From PoT sp049331405 (lineage in GTDB: Bacteria > Planctomycetota > Planctomycetia > Isosphaerales > Isosphaeraceae), in assembly GCF_049331405.1 (NCBI RefSeq), contig NZ_CP186274.1:8866001-8930000 (forward strand): a DNA stretch of 64,000 nucleotides, in the 5' to 3' direction. Below, piece after piece: positions 16,990 through 25,137 of the stretch; within the stretch, counting starts at the first letter, position 1, and each line of letters begins with the position of its first letter. The notes under the pieces were generated by a model that was not told where the DNA came from, made no database searches, and was given only the letters and a program-made list of their open reading frames with translations. Position numbers and translations under genes: made by a program.

Positions 16990-17688
16990 TCATCGAGCCA
17001 AGGGCGCCGTCCCTTGTCGGCTCCGCGATACGTAGTTGCGAAGACGTTCGTGGTGCTCCGCCACCATGCCCGCCAGGCGGTCGTTCACCGCGGCGAGGAT
17101 GTGCGGCGGGGCCTCCTCGGGCGTGCCCGAATTGAACGGCGGGGCCGGCGCGTATTCCGCGGTGAGCTGGACCCTCTGCGCCACATCCTCGCCGCAGATT
17201 TCGGCGATCAGGATCAGGGCGAAATCGGCCCCCGCCGTGATCCCGCCTCCGGTGATCACGTTGCCGTCACGCACGACCCGGCCGGCATCGGGGATCGCCC
17301 CGAATTCGGCCAGGATGTGACGGCAAGACCAGTGGCAGGCGGCGCGGCGTCCCGTCAGCAGGCCCGCGGCACCGAGGATCAGCGACCCGGTGCAGACGGA
17401 GGTCAAGTACCTCGCCGACCCCGCGAGGCGTCGTATCGACGACATGAAGCCATCATCCTCGATCGCCCCGATGACCCCGACGCCGCCGGGGATGCAAATC
17501 ACGTCGCAGCGCTCGACCGCGTCCAGGTCGGCCAGGTTGCTGAACGTCAGGCCGTGGACATCGATCGGCTTCCCCCCCCTTGAAGCCACGATCAACTGGA
17601 GATCGGGGGCGAGGGAGAAGAACTCGTGAGGTGCGGTGAAGTCCATGAGCTCCACCCCCTCGAACAGCGGGATCAGGATGCTGGTCAT
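16990..17688 (-). CDS. DJ-1/PfpI family protein (isonitrile hydratase-like)
   Basis: 232 residues, cytoplasmic. The nucleophile-elbow Cys99 sits in SVCTGSLILGAAGLL, and Asp16 in ELMDFTAP corresponds to the acid needed by the Pseudomonas isonitrile hydratase InhA; Thr100 also matches. IPGGVG near 66-71 is the usual glycine loop. The family hydrates isonitriles to N-formamides, but many members are uncharacterised, so the substrate is uncertain. A GAAGGAAA Shine-Dalgarno sequence lies upstream. It is the first gene of a two-gene unit with the SDR and is divergent from a GlxA-type regulator, a common arrangement for this family. Confidence 0.88.
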   Translation of the reverse strand: MTSILIPLFEGVELMDFTAPHEFFSLAPDLQLIVASRGGKPIDVHGLTFSNLADLDAVERCDVICIPGGVGVIGAIEDDGFMSSIRRLAGSARYLTSVCTGSLILGAAGLLTGRRAACHWSCRHILAEFGAIPDAGRVVRDGNVITGGGITAGADFALILIAEICGEDVAQRVQLTAEYAPAPPFNSGTPEEAPPHILAAVNDRLAGMVAEHHERLRNYVSRSRQGTAPLAR

Positions 17689-17906
17689 CGTTAGATTTCC
17701 TTCGCCGTGTCGGATTGAAAACAGGGCGATCGCTCACCCTTCGTAGCCAACATCCCAGATGATCCTCATGGCGTAAATGACACTTTTCCCTCATTTCAGG
17801 ACACACGATTCTCGACCGAGACTCGTACTGCCAACATGGCGGAAAATTCGGGTTTCCCTTAGATTGAGACAATCAGGCTGAGCAAGGGCCGTGAAGAGGA
17901 ACTCCG
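17689..17906. promoter_or_regulatory. Divergent promoter region of the DJ-1 and GlxA genes
   Basis: The 218-base gap between the divergently transcribed DJ-1/PfpI gene and the GlxA-type regulator. It contains an inverted repeat AAATGA-N10-TCATTT at 17775-17796 that could be a regulator site. AraC-type proteins often use direct repeats, so this is only a candidate. No clear -35/-10 pair was found. Confidence 0.35.
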
Positions 17907-18947
17907 ATGCCACCATCTCGTACCAGTCGAAAGAAGGGTTCACCCCGTGGGGCGAAAAGCGAGGAAATGCACGTCGGCAAGGCCACACGCGACGTCGCGT
18001 TCCTGGTCTTCCCCGGCTTCCAGATTCAGGACCTGAGCGGGCCCCTGGCGGCCTTCGAGGTGGCGGGCGGGGTCGCGGGGGACGAGCCCTACCGGCATCA
18101 CGTCGTCTCGCGTGACGGAGGGTCCATCGTCAGCTCATGCGGGCTGGAGGTCTCGACCCGACCGATCCAGCCGGGCACCTATGACACGCTCGTGGTGGTG
18201 GGCGGGGCGGACTTGACCGGCCCCTCCGAGTTGAATGCCATGCTGTATCGGACCGTCCGCGAGGGCGTCGATGGGGTCCGGCGTGTGGCGAGCGTCTGCA
18301 CCGGTGCCTTCATCCTGGCCGGCGCGGGTTTGCTTGAAGGTCGCCATGCCACGACGCATTGGCGGTATGCGGCCTTGCTCCAGCGTCAATTCCCATCCGT
18401 CAAGGTCGACGGCGATCGCATCTTCACCAGGGACGGCGACGTCTGGACCTCGGCCGGGATCACCGCGGGCATCGACCTGGCCCTGGCGATGATCGAAGAA
18501 GACCTCGGGACCGAGGTCTCACGTTCCACGGCGCAGATCCTCGTGGTCTATCACCGACGGCCCGGCGGCCAGTCGCAGTTCTCGGCCATGCTCGACATGG
18601 AGCCCGAGTCGGACCGCATCCGGGATGTCCTGACCTATATCCGAGAACACCTGACCGAGTCGCTCTCGATCGAGGACCTGGCGGAGGTCGCTCGCCTGAG
18701 CTCCCGCCAGTTCGGGCGGGTTTTCCTGGCCCAGACCGGGGAGACCCCGGCCAAGGCGGTGGAACGCCTCCGGGCGGAGGCGGCCCGCCCGAGGGTGGAG
18801 CGGGGGGCCGAGCCGATCGAGGCCATCGCCCGCGATGTCGGCTTCGCCGATCCGGAGCGCATGCGGCGAGCCTTCCTGCGGGTCTTCGGCCACCCGCCGC
18901 AGAGCATCCGCCGAATGTCCATCGGCGAATCAGGTCGGCTTCAATAA
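17907..18947 (+). CDS. GlxA-type transcriptional regulator (DJ-1-like + AraC HTH)
   Basis: 346 residues. Residues about 30-215 form a DJ-1/PfpI-like sensor domain (VASVCTGAFILAGAGLL, then RHATTHWRYA). Residues about 240-335 form an AraC/XylS DNA-binding domain with two HTH motifs (LSIEDLAEVARLSSRQFGRVF, PIEAIARDVGFADPERMRRAF). The start at 17907 is backed by GAAGAGGA eight bases upstream; a later ATG at 17967 has poorer spacing. It is divergent from the DJ-1/SDR pair, whose transcription it probably controls in response to a small molecule. Confidence 0.92.
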   Translation: MPPSRTSRKKGSPRGAKSEEMHVGKATRDVAFLVFPGFQIQDLSGPLAAFEVAGGVAGDEPYRHHVVSRDGGSIVSSCGLEVSTRPIQPGTYDTLVVVGGADLTGPSELNAMLYRTVREGVDGVRRVASVCTGAFILAGAGLLEGRHATTHWRYAALLQRQFPSVKVDGDRIFTRDGDVWTSAGITAGIDLALAMIEEDLGTEVSRSTAQILVVYHRRPGGQSQFSAMLDMEPESDRIRDVLTYIREHLTESLSIEDLAEVARLSSRQFGRVFLAQTGETPAKAVERLRAEAARPRVERGAEPIEAIARDVGFADPERMRRAFLRVFGHPPQSIRRMSIGESGRLQ

Positions 18948-18958
18948 GGGCGGGTGCG

Positions 18959-18997
18959 GCGGAGGCCCTCTCGATGGGACGACGGAGGGCGCTCCGC
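18959..18997 (+). terminator. Imperfect hairpin between convergent genes
   Basis: GCGGAG and CCTC pair with GAGG and CTCCGC across a 13-base loop region, between the GlxA regulator and the minus-strand hydrolase. There is no T-tract, so this is weak support for termination. Confidence 0.3.
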
Positions 18998-19027
18998 GCA
19001 TGCACATGAAGACATAGACCGAAAGGC

Positions 19028-20092
19028 TCAGCTCGTCTTCGGGGCCTGGAGCCAGGCCGCAATCTTCTTGAAGGCGGCGGCGCCGTTGAAGGTGTGGCCG
19101 GCGTCGAAGAAGGCGTGGTCGATGTGGTCCTCGGCGCCAGCGGCTTTGTAGATCCGCTCGGCGTCGCGAAGGGCGGCCTCGACGCCATGCTTGGGGAAGA
19201 TCCGATCCTCCGTGCCGGCCTCGCAGAAGAGGTAACGGGGGGCGATCAGGCCCGCGACGTCGGCGGCCTCGAACCAGCGGAGGATGCCGGGGACGTAGTT
19301 ATCCATGCAGTGGCCGATGCTGAAGATCGAGTCCTTGAACGTGCAGAACGAGCCGGAGAGCATCGCGACCTTCACCCGCTCGTCGAGAGCGGCGGTGTAA
19401 AACGTGACGGTGCCGCCGCCCGAGATCCCCATCATGCCGAAGCGCTTGGGGTCGACCTCGGGGAGGGTCTCGAGGAGGTCAAGGGCCCGGATCGCGTCCC
19501 AGGTCCGCCAGCCGGCCATGGTCTCGCCCAGGAGCAATGCCGCGCCCGCGGCGGGCTGGCAACTGCTGGCGCCGGCGCCCTTGGCCCGGGCGCCGGCGTC
19601 GCGGCGATGGCCGAAGCCGATGGGCTCGATCGCGAGCGTCACGTAGCCGTTCTGAACGCACTGGATGGCGAAGTCGTGCTGATAGCCGTCGAGGTGGTCG
19701 CGCTCCTTGCCGTCCTCCTCGATGCCGACGATGTCGTCGACGCCCCGGCCGTGGCCCGGCACGCAGAGGATCGCAGGGGCGGGGCCTTTGAGTCCCTCGG
19801 GGATGAGGACATAGGCGTAGGCGGTCATCCCCGGCCGGGTCGCGAACGTGACCGATCGGCGCGTGTAGCCGGGCTTCTTCACGATCGGGCCGAACTTCGG
19901 CTCGAGCGCGACCTTCTCGGCGGGGAACTCCCCGATCAGCTCGGCGAGCTTGGCCCTCGCGCCTTTCTTCCACTCGGCGAGCTGCTCCGGCGTCTCCGCC
20001 CGGAGCGCGAGCTTGGGCGTGGACTCGCGATAGCGCGAGAGGGAGTAGCCCAGGGAGTCGAGCCCTTCGGAGGGCGTGACGGGTCCGGTCAT
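19028..20092 (-). CDS. Alpha/beta hydrolase, acetyl-xylan-esterase/dienelactone type
   Basis: 354 residues, no obvious signal peptide. The nucleophile elbow is GISGGG (G-x-S-x-G, near residue 224). The oxyanion region is VPGHGRG near 112, and the catalytic His is in DAGHTFNG near 337; an acidic residue before it (EDRIFP) would complete the triad. The extended N-terminus with a central esterase domain resembles the abhydrolase_7/acetyl esterase families common in planctomycetes that cleave ester decorations of plant polymers. GAGGAA precedes the ATG. Substrate and location are not determinable. It is divergent from the acyltransferase gene. Confidence 0.82.
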   Translation of the reverse strand: MTGPVTPSEGLDSLGYSLSRYRESTPKLALRAETPEQLAEWKKGARAKLAELIGEFPAEKVALEPKFGPIVKKPGYTRRSVTFATRPGMTAYAYVLIPEGLKGPAPAILCVPGHGRGVDDIVGIEEDGKERDHLDGYQHDFAIQCVQNGYVTLAIEPIGFGHRRDAGARAKGAGASSCQPAAGAALLLGETMAGWRTWDAIRALDLLETLPEVDPKRFGMMGISGGGTVTFYTAALDERVKVAMLSGSFCTFKDSIFSIGHCMDNYVPGILRWFEAADVAGLIAPRYLFCEAGTEDRIFPKHGVEAALRDAERIYKAAGAEDHIDHAFFDAGHTFNGAAAFKKIAAWLQAPKTS

Positions 20093-20363
20093 CGCGAACG
20101 TTCCTCGGGAGGCGGGTCCAGCGGGGCGGTCGGGTCGATCCGGCTCGAACCGATCCGGGGGTCACATTAACGCCTGAGCAACCGGCGGACAAGCGGCTGC
20201 AGGCTTGCCCAGCCTTCCTCGGCCTCGACGGCGGTGTGGGATTCGCAGGCTTTGCCTTGCGGAAAAGGCCACTTTCTGGGACAAACCCGGCCTTGCGGAG
20301 ACACCTCGCGCGGCGGAGCCGCGGGCGAGGCGACGGAGGCCGGGCCACGGAGGGACACGCGCG

Positions 20364-21515
20364 ATGCGCCGGATGATCGAGTTGGATGCGATCCGAGGGA
20401 TCGCATCGGTGGCCATCTTGATGTTCCACCTCCGCTTCATGCGGAAGTATCCCACCCTGGGGACGGCCGTCGACCTCTTCTTCGTCCTCTCGGGCTACCT
20501 CATCACGTCGATCCTGCTGAAGGGGGATCGCTCGTTCGCCGAGCTGAAGACGTTCTACGCCCGCCGCGCCTTCCGGATCTGGCCGATCTATTACCTCACC
20601 CTGGTCATCTTCCTCGGGGTGAATTACCTCTTCTCGCGCGGGATGCCGAGCGAGGGCTGGTATCTCTACGCCGCCTACCTGCAATTCATCCCCGACTACT
20701 GGGGAGGGGCCTCGCCGGGGTTCAGCCGGCTCTGGGACCACACCTGGACGCTCGCCATCGAGGAGCAGTTCTACATCGTCTGGCCCTTGCTCGTCTGCCT
20801 GATCGGTCGCAAGGGGGTGCTTCGCATCGCGATCCCCTTGTTCCTGATGTCGGTCTGCCTGAGGCTCTCGGGCATGCCGAGGAACCTGCTCCTCGCCAGG
20901 ACCGACGGCCTCGTCCTCGGCGGCTTCCTCGCGGCCTTGCTCTCCGACGCCGCCTGGTTCGAGCGGAACCGCAAGACGTTGAAGTGGACCTTCGCCAGCG
21001 TCGGGTTGACGATCGCGCTGACGCCGACCGTCGTGCAGGCGATCTTCGGCGAGGTCCAGGTCACCAGGGCGCTCAACGCCGTCTGGCCGAGCCTCGAGTG
21101 GCTCACGACGTATTTCGCGCTGACGATCGCCAAGATGTCGATGATTTACTTCTGCGTCGTCGGCTTCATCATCACCTCGGCGGGGCAGCCGTATTTGAAG
21201 CCGTTGCGGTCGAAGGTGCTGGCCTATATCGGGCAGATCAGCTACGGGCTCTATCTCTATCACCCATTCCTGTTCGTGCTGACGATCAAACTGCGCGAGG
21301 TGATCGGGATCCGGGGCTCGTCGCTCTACGACGTCTTCCGCGTCGCCTGCTGCTTCGGCCTCGCCGCCTTCTCCTGGCGATACGTCGAGCGCCCGCTCCT
21401 CACCCTGCGGGACAAGCTCACCGAGAGCTCGGTTCTGACGAGCGAGCCGCTCCTCAAAGGCCCCCATGCGGAATTGACGCGAGAGGCTTCGACGCAATCG
21501 GCCGGGGGTCAGTGA
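20364..21515 (+). CDS. Acyltransferase-3 (OafA/NodX-like) membrane protein
   Basis: 383 residues, about ten hydrophobic segments. The family N-terminus is clear: ELDAIRGIASVAILMFHLRF, with His22 the likely catalytic residue, then VDLFFVLSGYLITSIL, YARRAFRIWPIYY and WTLAIEEQFYIVWPLL. SYGLYLYHPFLFVL and FSWRYVERPLLTL close the domain. Such enzymes transfer acetyl or other acyl groups to cell-surface carbohydrates or lipids from the inner membrane. GGAGGG precedes the chosen ATG; a second ATG at 20373 is nearly as good. The long upstream open frame is GC bias, not coding. Confidence 0.92.
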   Translation: MRRMIELDAIRGIASVAILMFHLRFMRKYPTLGTAVDLFFVLSGYLITSILLKGDRSFAELKTFYARRAFRIWPIYYLTLVIFLGVNYLFSRGMPSEGWYLYAAYLQFIPDYWGGASPGFSRLWDHTWTLAIEEQFYIVWPLLVCLIGRKGVLRIAIPLFLMSVCLRLSGMPRNLLLARTDGLVLGGFLAALLSDAAWFERNRKTLKWTFASVGLTIALTPTVVQAIFGEVQVTRALNAVWPSLEWLTTYFALTIAKMSMIYFCVVGFIITSAGQPYLKPLRSKVLAYIGQISYGLYLYHPFLFVLTIKLREVIGIRGSSLYDVFRVACCFGLAAFSWRYVERPLLTLRDKLTESSVLTSEPLLKGPHAELTREASTQSAGGQ

Positions 21516-21572
21516 GTCGGCATCATCGGTATCGGGTGACCCGTGTCATGATCCAAAGACAGGAGAATTTCG

Positions 21573-21677
21573 ATGCAACGTGCCATCGTGTTACTGCTGC
21601 CTCTGGCCTTCGCCCCAAGCTATGCCGAGGCCGCCCCCCGCGTAAACCCTCGGCGCCGACTCGGAAGCACCGATTGA
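21573..21677 (+). CDS. Putative secreted peptide, 34 aa, possibly frameshifted
   Basis: A short frame with a strong AGGAGA Shine-Dalgarno sequence and a classic signal peptide (MQRAIVLLLPLAFAPSYAEA). It stops after only 34 residues, at RRRLGSTD. Another frame continues beyond it as IPSSDEVAIRLERDLAKMQ and ends at 21745, a protein-like helix. One indel near 21670 would join the two into a secreted protein of about 57 residues. So this is either a genuine tiny exported peptide or a recently broken gene. No homologue is recognised. Confidence 0.4.
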   Translation: MQRAIVLLLPLAFAPSYAEAAPRVNPRRRLGSTD

Positions 21678-21753
21678 TTCCCTCGTCCGATGAGGTCGCG
21701 ATCAGGCTCGAGCGAGATCTGGCGAAGATGCAATCCGACTTCTAATATGCTCT

Positions 21754-22127
21754 GGGTAGCCCCGATTGTGACAATCGGGGTCGCGAAGCGACAAGAGGCT
21801 GATCGCAATCCGCCTCGGCCGACAGGCAATCACCTGCATTCCGGTCCCTCGCGATCGACACGAAGGTTCCCCATCCTATGGCCCGAGGGAATGCTCCATT
21901 CCGAACGCTCACATAGACGACCTCTTGTCGCTTTGCGACTCAGGTCGCGTCAACATAGTTCACCCACAAACCTGATGAATTGGTCGATATTTTGGCTAGA
22001 CTGCTAGCGCATCGGGGCTCTGCGAACGGGCCGGAGAGATGGGGAAGGGCCTCTGGTGATGGCCGAGGCGACCTGCGGTTGGCCTCTCGTCGCTGCGCGA
22101 CCCCGATTGTCCCAATCGTGGCTACCC
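21754..22127. repeat. Inverted pair of dispersed repeats with 280-bp core
   Basis: A forward copy at 21754-21799 and an inverted copy at 22082-22127 enclose a core with a third, degenerate inverted copy at 21921-21965. Each good copy contains a hairpin CCCCGATTG / CAATCGGGG followed by a small GTCGC-GAA-GCGAC hairpin. The forward copy continues with the conserved GCAATCCGCCTCGGCCGA, seen again at 47571. No protein is encoded. The pair layout recurs at 47.5 and 56.2 kb. Confidence 0.8.
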
Positions 22128-22223
22128 TATAGAGGGGGCGAACCGATGTTTGTGGATGGGCTCTCGCCTTGACCGAACCCTCGAAGGTCGATGCCGGCCT
22201 CCGATCATTCTACCGAATACGGC

Positions 22224-22916
22224 TCACCAGAACTTCCAGTCCCCGGTGACGATGACGTAGATCCCCAGCGCCAGGTTGGCGACGACGTGGCTCACCAGGC
22301 AGGCCGAGAGGCTCTTGGACCACCAGAGGAGCCAGGCCCAGGCGAGGCCGGTCAACAGGGCGGGGAGCCATTCCGGGTGCGCCGAGGCGAAGCAGGCCGA
22401 GGTGATCGCCGCGGCAAGGGGCGTGACCTGACCGATCGGCACCTTGACGAAGTCGGAGTCGATCAGCCAGCGCATCAGGAACGAGCGCCAGAAGAGTTCT
22501 TCGATGACGGGAACCAGCACGACCAGGCCGATCATCCGAACGGTGATGAAGGCCGCGCGCGAGGGGGGCGTGAGGATCTTGAGGTCATACGCCGTCCGCT
22601 TGCCGAGGAAGGGGAGGTCCGGGTAGAGGCCGTCGATGCCGACCCAGACGGCGGTGATCGCCAGGCCGAGTAACGCGGCGACGCCCAGCTTCGCAACCCC
22701 CGGCAAGGGGAGGAAGTCGCGCCAGGTGGATCGGCAGTACCAGGCGAGTCCGGCGACGATGGCGACCTTGGCCGCGTAGACCCAGGGATACCAGGCGATC
22801 CTCGAAGGGCCGCCGTCGGAGGGGAGGTAGCCCTCGAGCGCAGTGAGGCCCATGAAGCCGAGCATGGGGATGAGGTAGGGGACGATCTGCCGTTCGCTCG
22901 AGTCGGTATCAGCCAT
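22224..22916 (-). CDS. CPBP intramembrane protease, PEP-CTERM-associated CAAX type
   Basis: 230 residues with about six membrane segments. The CPBP (Abi/CAAX protease) motifs are intact: E139-E140-xxx-R144 in VIEELFWRSFLMR, H180 in CFASAH, and H210-xxx-N214 in LVSHVVAN. The C-terminus LALGIYVIVTGDWKFW closely resembles the CAAX protease-related family (TIGR03008) found in genomes with PEP-CTERM/exosortase sorting. It overlaps the HAD gene by 8 bp, indicating translational coupling. A PEP-CTERM substrate lies 2.2 kb upstream in the same block, so a role in surface-protein processing is a reasonable inference, not shown. Confidence 0.88.
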   Translation of the reverse strand: MADTDSSERQIVPYLIPMLGFMGLTALEGYLPSDGGPSRIAWYPWVYAAKVAIVAGLAWYCRSTWRDFLPLPGVAKLGVAALLGLAITAVWVGIDGLYPDLPFLGKRTAYDLKILTPPSRAAFITVRMIGLVVLVPVIEELFWRSFLMRWLIDSDFVKVPIGQVTPLAAAITSACFASAHPEWLPALLTGLAWAWLLWWSKSLSACLVSHVVANLALGIYVIVTGDWKFW

Positions 22917-23571
22917 GATGATGTCTCGGTTCCAGGATCGCGAGTAGGCGAGGGTCGTCGAGCCTCGGGACGATCAGGTCGGCGAGGCCAAGGCCATCGG
23001 CCGGGCTGTGGTCGTGGGGGACGCCCACGCAGAATGTGCCCGCCCCCTTGGCGGCCGTCACCCCCGCGGCGCTGTCCTCCAGGGTCAGCACCTGGCCCGC
23101 CTCGAACCCGAGCCGCTCGACGGCCCGCAGGTAGATCTCGGGGTCGGGCTTGCCCAGCGTCACGTCCTCGGCGGTGAGGACGAAATCGAAGTGGTCGAAG
23201 AACCCGTGACGCTTCAGCAGCATCTCGGCATACGAGAGACGCGACGACGTCGCCACGCCTCGGGGCAGGTTCCAGGCCTCGAGCTTCGCCAGCAGGGCGA
23301 TGAGCCCGGGGGTCGGGTGGACGGCCGCGTCCATCTCGGCGTAGAAGCGGGTGCGGGCCTCGAGCATGAGTTCCTCGACCGGCTCGTCGAGCCCGGCGAG
23401 CCGCTTGAAGTCGGGCCCGCTCTCGGCGGCCCGGCGGCCGATCATCGCGCGGCCGATCTCGGTGGTGTACGCCTTGCCCCTCGCCTCGAGCATCTCCACG
23501 AGGACGCGGTGGAAGAGGGCCTCGGTGTCGAACATCAGGCCGTCGAGGTCGAAGACGACGCCCCGGATCAT
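22909..23571 (-). CDS. HAD-superfamily hydrolase, beta-phosphoglucomutase-like
   Basis: 220 residues with all four HAD motifs: DLDGLMFD near 8-15 (nucleophile and acid/base Asp), the Ser/Thr motif in ATSSRL, the Lys in GKPDPEIY and the acidic pair in LEDSAAG. A helical cap between motifs I and II places it in subfamily IA with phosphoglycolate phosphatases and beta-phosphoglucomutases. The substrate is a small phosphorylated metabolite, not identifiable here. A GTG at 23580 is an alternative start; ATG 23571 sits directly before the core (MIRGVVFDLDG). It lies 62 bp after the LarA-like gene and overlaps the CPBP gene. Confidence 0.9.
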   Translation of the reverse strand: MIRGVVFDLDGLMFDTEALFHRVLVEMLEARGKAYTTEIGRAMIGRRAAESGPDFKRLAGLDEPVEELMLEARTRFYAEMDAAVHPTPGLIALLAKLEAWNLPRGVATSSRLSYAEMLLKRHGFFDHFDFVLTAEDVTLGKPDPEIYLRAVERLGFEAGQVLTLEDSAAGVTAAKGAGTFCVGVPHDHSPADGLGLADLIVPRLDDPRLLAILEPRHHHG

Positions 23572-23633
23572 GATCGGCACCGAACTTTACTTGAGTCATT
23601 CACCGACGAATTCATCATTTCATCCTTCGAGGA

Positions 23634-24941
23634 TCAAGCGGCCCCGTGCCCGCCGGAAGCCCGACGCCCGCGGACGCTCTCGGGGAAAAGCTTCTCTTGC
23701 TCCAGGTTCCCGTTCGCGTCGAGGGGCAGGGGAGTGAAGTCGGTCTCGAAGCGGAGGTTCGGGTTGGCCTCGACCTCGGCCGCGAGCGGCGGGGTGACGT
23801 ACAGTTGGACGAGTTCCAACGTGTTCGGGATCAGGACCATCCTCGCCTGGGAACGTTCGATGCGCCAGCATGTGTCGAGGGACGCGGCGAGGACCTCGGC
23901 GTCGTCCTCGAGAGAGATCGGCACGCGGGCCCGGGTCAGGAAGTTGCTCGTCAGGCTGTTGACCCGCATCGGGGTCGGGTCGAGTTGCTCGACGAGCCTC
24001 CGGGTCGTCAGGTCGGCGAGGCCGACCCCGAGGCCGTTGCCGCGGGTCTCGACCGAGAGATCCAGGACGGCCAGGCGCGTCACCACTGGGCGAGGGAGAT
24101 CCGGCATCGTCTCCACGCGCTGGCGGCCGATCACGTTGGGGTCGAGCCCCGTCCCGCTGTAGTTCTTGCCGAGTTCGCCGACGACCAGGACGTCGATCTG
24201 GTCGAAGGGAAGCCGCGCCATCAGGGTGCGGGCCTCGTCGAGCAGAAGAGGCTCGACGTCGAGGAGTTCCTCGGGCTCGACGGCGACGATCCTGGCCGTC
24301 TTCTCCTCGGCGTTCTCGAGGATCGCGATGCCGAGGGCTACGGGGGTCCGTTCCAGGAGGAAGGCCCCGACCTCGGGGAGCATCCGCTTCAGGCCGGGCA
24401 GGCCGAGCTTGTGGACGTGGAAGGCCCCTTGCTGCTTGCCCAGGCCGATCGTCAGCATCTTCAGCAGGCCGCTCTCATACCGCCCCGTGAAGGACGTGTG
24501 CGGCTTGATCCGGTTCAGGAGGACGATGCCGTCGGCCCCGAACGCGTTCTCGTCGAAGTGGATGGGGAGGCCGAAGCCGTCGGTGCCGAGGACGACGGTG
24601 GCCATCTCGCTCTTGATCGGGCAGCCCATCGCGGCCTCGGTCACGCCGAACTCGGCGAGCAACGCGCGCTGTCCTTCGGACGTGCCGCCGCCGTGGCTCC
24701 CCATCGCCGCGACGATGAAGGGGGCAAAGCCGAGCCCCTTGAGGGCGTCGACCGCGGCCAGGGCGATCCGGTCGATCCCGGCGATGCCCCGGCTCCCGAC
24801 CGTCAGGGCGACGGTGCCCCCGGGGGGGATCCTGCCGGCGATCCGGCTCCTCGCGATCGCCTCCCCGACGGCCCTGGGGACGTCCTCGACCTCGGGGTGG
24901 CGGCCGACCTGTCGTACGCGAGCGATCGGTGGGAATCTCAT
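23634..24941 (-). CDS. LarA/DUF2088-family protein (lactate racemase-like)
   Basis: 435 residues, cytoplasmic. Recognisable DUF2088/LarA N-terminal segments are VGSRGIAGIDRI, the AMGSHGGGTSEGQRALLAEF block and RIKPHTSFTGRYESGLLKML with its His and Lys. In true LarA, two His and one Lys hold the nickel-pincer cofactor; only part of that pattern is seen, so racemisation of lactate itself is not claimed. Homologues act on other 2-hydroxy acids or are uncharacterised. The start was placed at MRFPPIARVRQVG because the upstream extension looks non-coding; no strong Shine-Dalgarno sequence is visible. No larB, larC or larE lies nearby. First gene of a likely unit with HAD and CPBP. Confidence 0.82.
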   Translation of the reverse strand: MRFPPIARVRQVGRHPEVEDVPRAVGEAIARSRIAGRIPPGGTVALTVGSRGIAGIDRIALAAVDALKGLGFAPFIVAAMGSHGGGTSEGQRALLAEFGVTEAAMGCPIKSEMATVVLGTDGFGLPIHFDENAFGADGIVLLNRIKPHTSFTGRYESGLLKMLTIGLGKQQGAFHVHKLGLPGLKRMLPEVGAFLLERTPVALGIAILENAEEKTARIVAVEPEELLDVEPLLLDEARTLMARLPFDQIDVLVVGELGKNYSGTGLDPNVIGRQRVETMPDLPRPVVTRLAVLDLSVETRGNGLGVGLADLTTRRLVEQLDPTPMRVNSLTSNFLTRARVPISLEDDAEVLAASLDTCWRIERSQARMVLIPNTLELVQLYVTPPLAAEVEANPNLRFETDFTPLPLDANGNLEQEKLFPESVRGRRASGGHGAA

Positions 24942-25059
24942 GGGAAAGAGCCCGCCGTGGGGGAGCCTCCTCGATGGGTGCGTGCCTCGCGATCTCAATC
25001 CGTCGGGCTTATCTGGGACGGGAGTCGGCCTGGATTCTAGTCGAAACCATGCGCAAGCC

Positions 25060-25087
25060 AAAGCCCTTCGCGAGTGCGAAGGGCTTT
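25060..25087 (-). terminator. Intrinsic terminator of the PEP-CTERM gene
   Basis: A 12-bp stem AAAGCCCTTCGC / GCGAAGGGCTTT with a 4-base loop, 50 bp beyond the PEP-CTERM stop on the minus strand. The stem's T-rich end follows on that strand. Confidence 0.8.
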
Positions 25088-25137
25088 CGCGAGTCGTCGC
25101 CGACTCGATTTCAATCGTGAAGACCGGGGCGTGTCGC

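Noticed and set aside
19479..21497. Minus-strand 672-codon frame across the acyltransferase and hydrolase genes
   Set aside because: It is antisense to two well-supported genes; its composition (Arg, Asp, Gly, Pro) is typical of GC-rich shadow frames.
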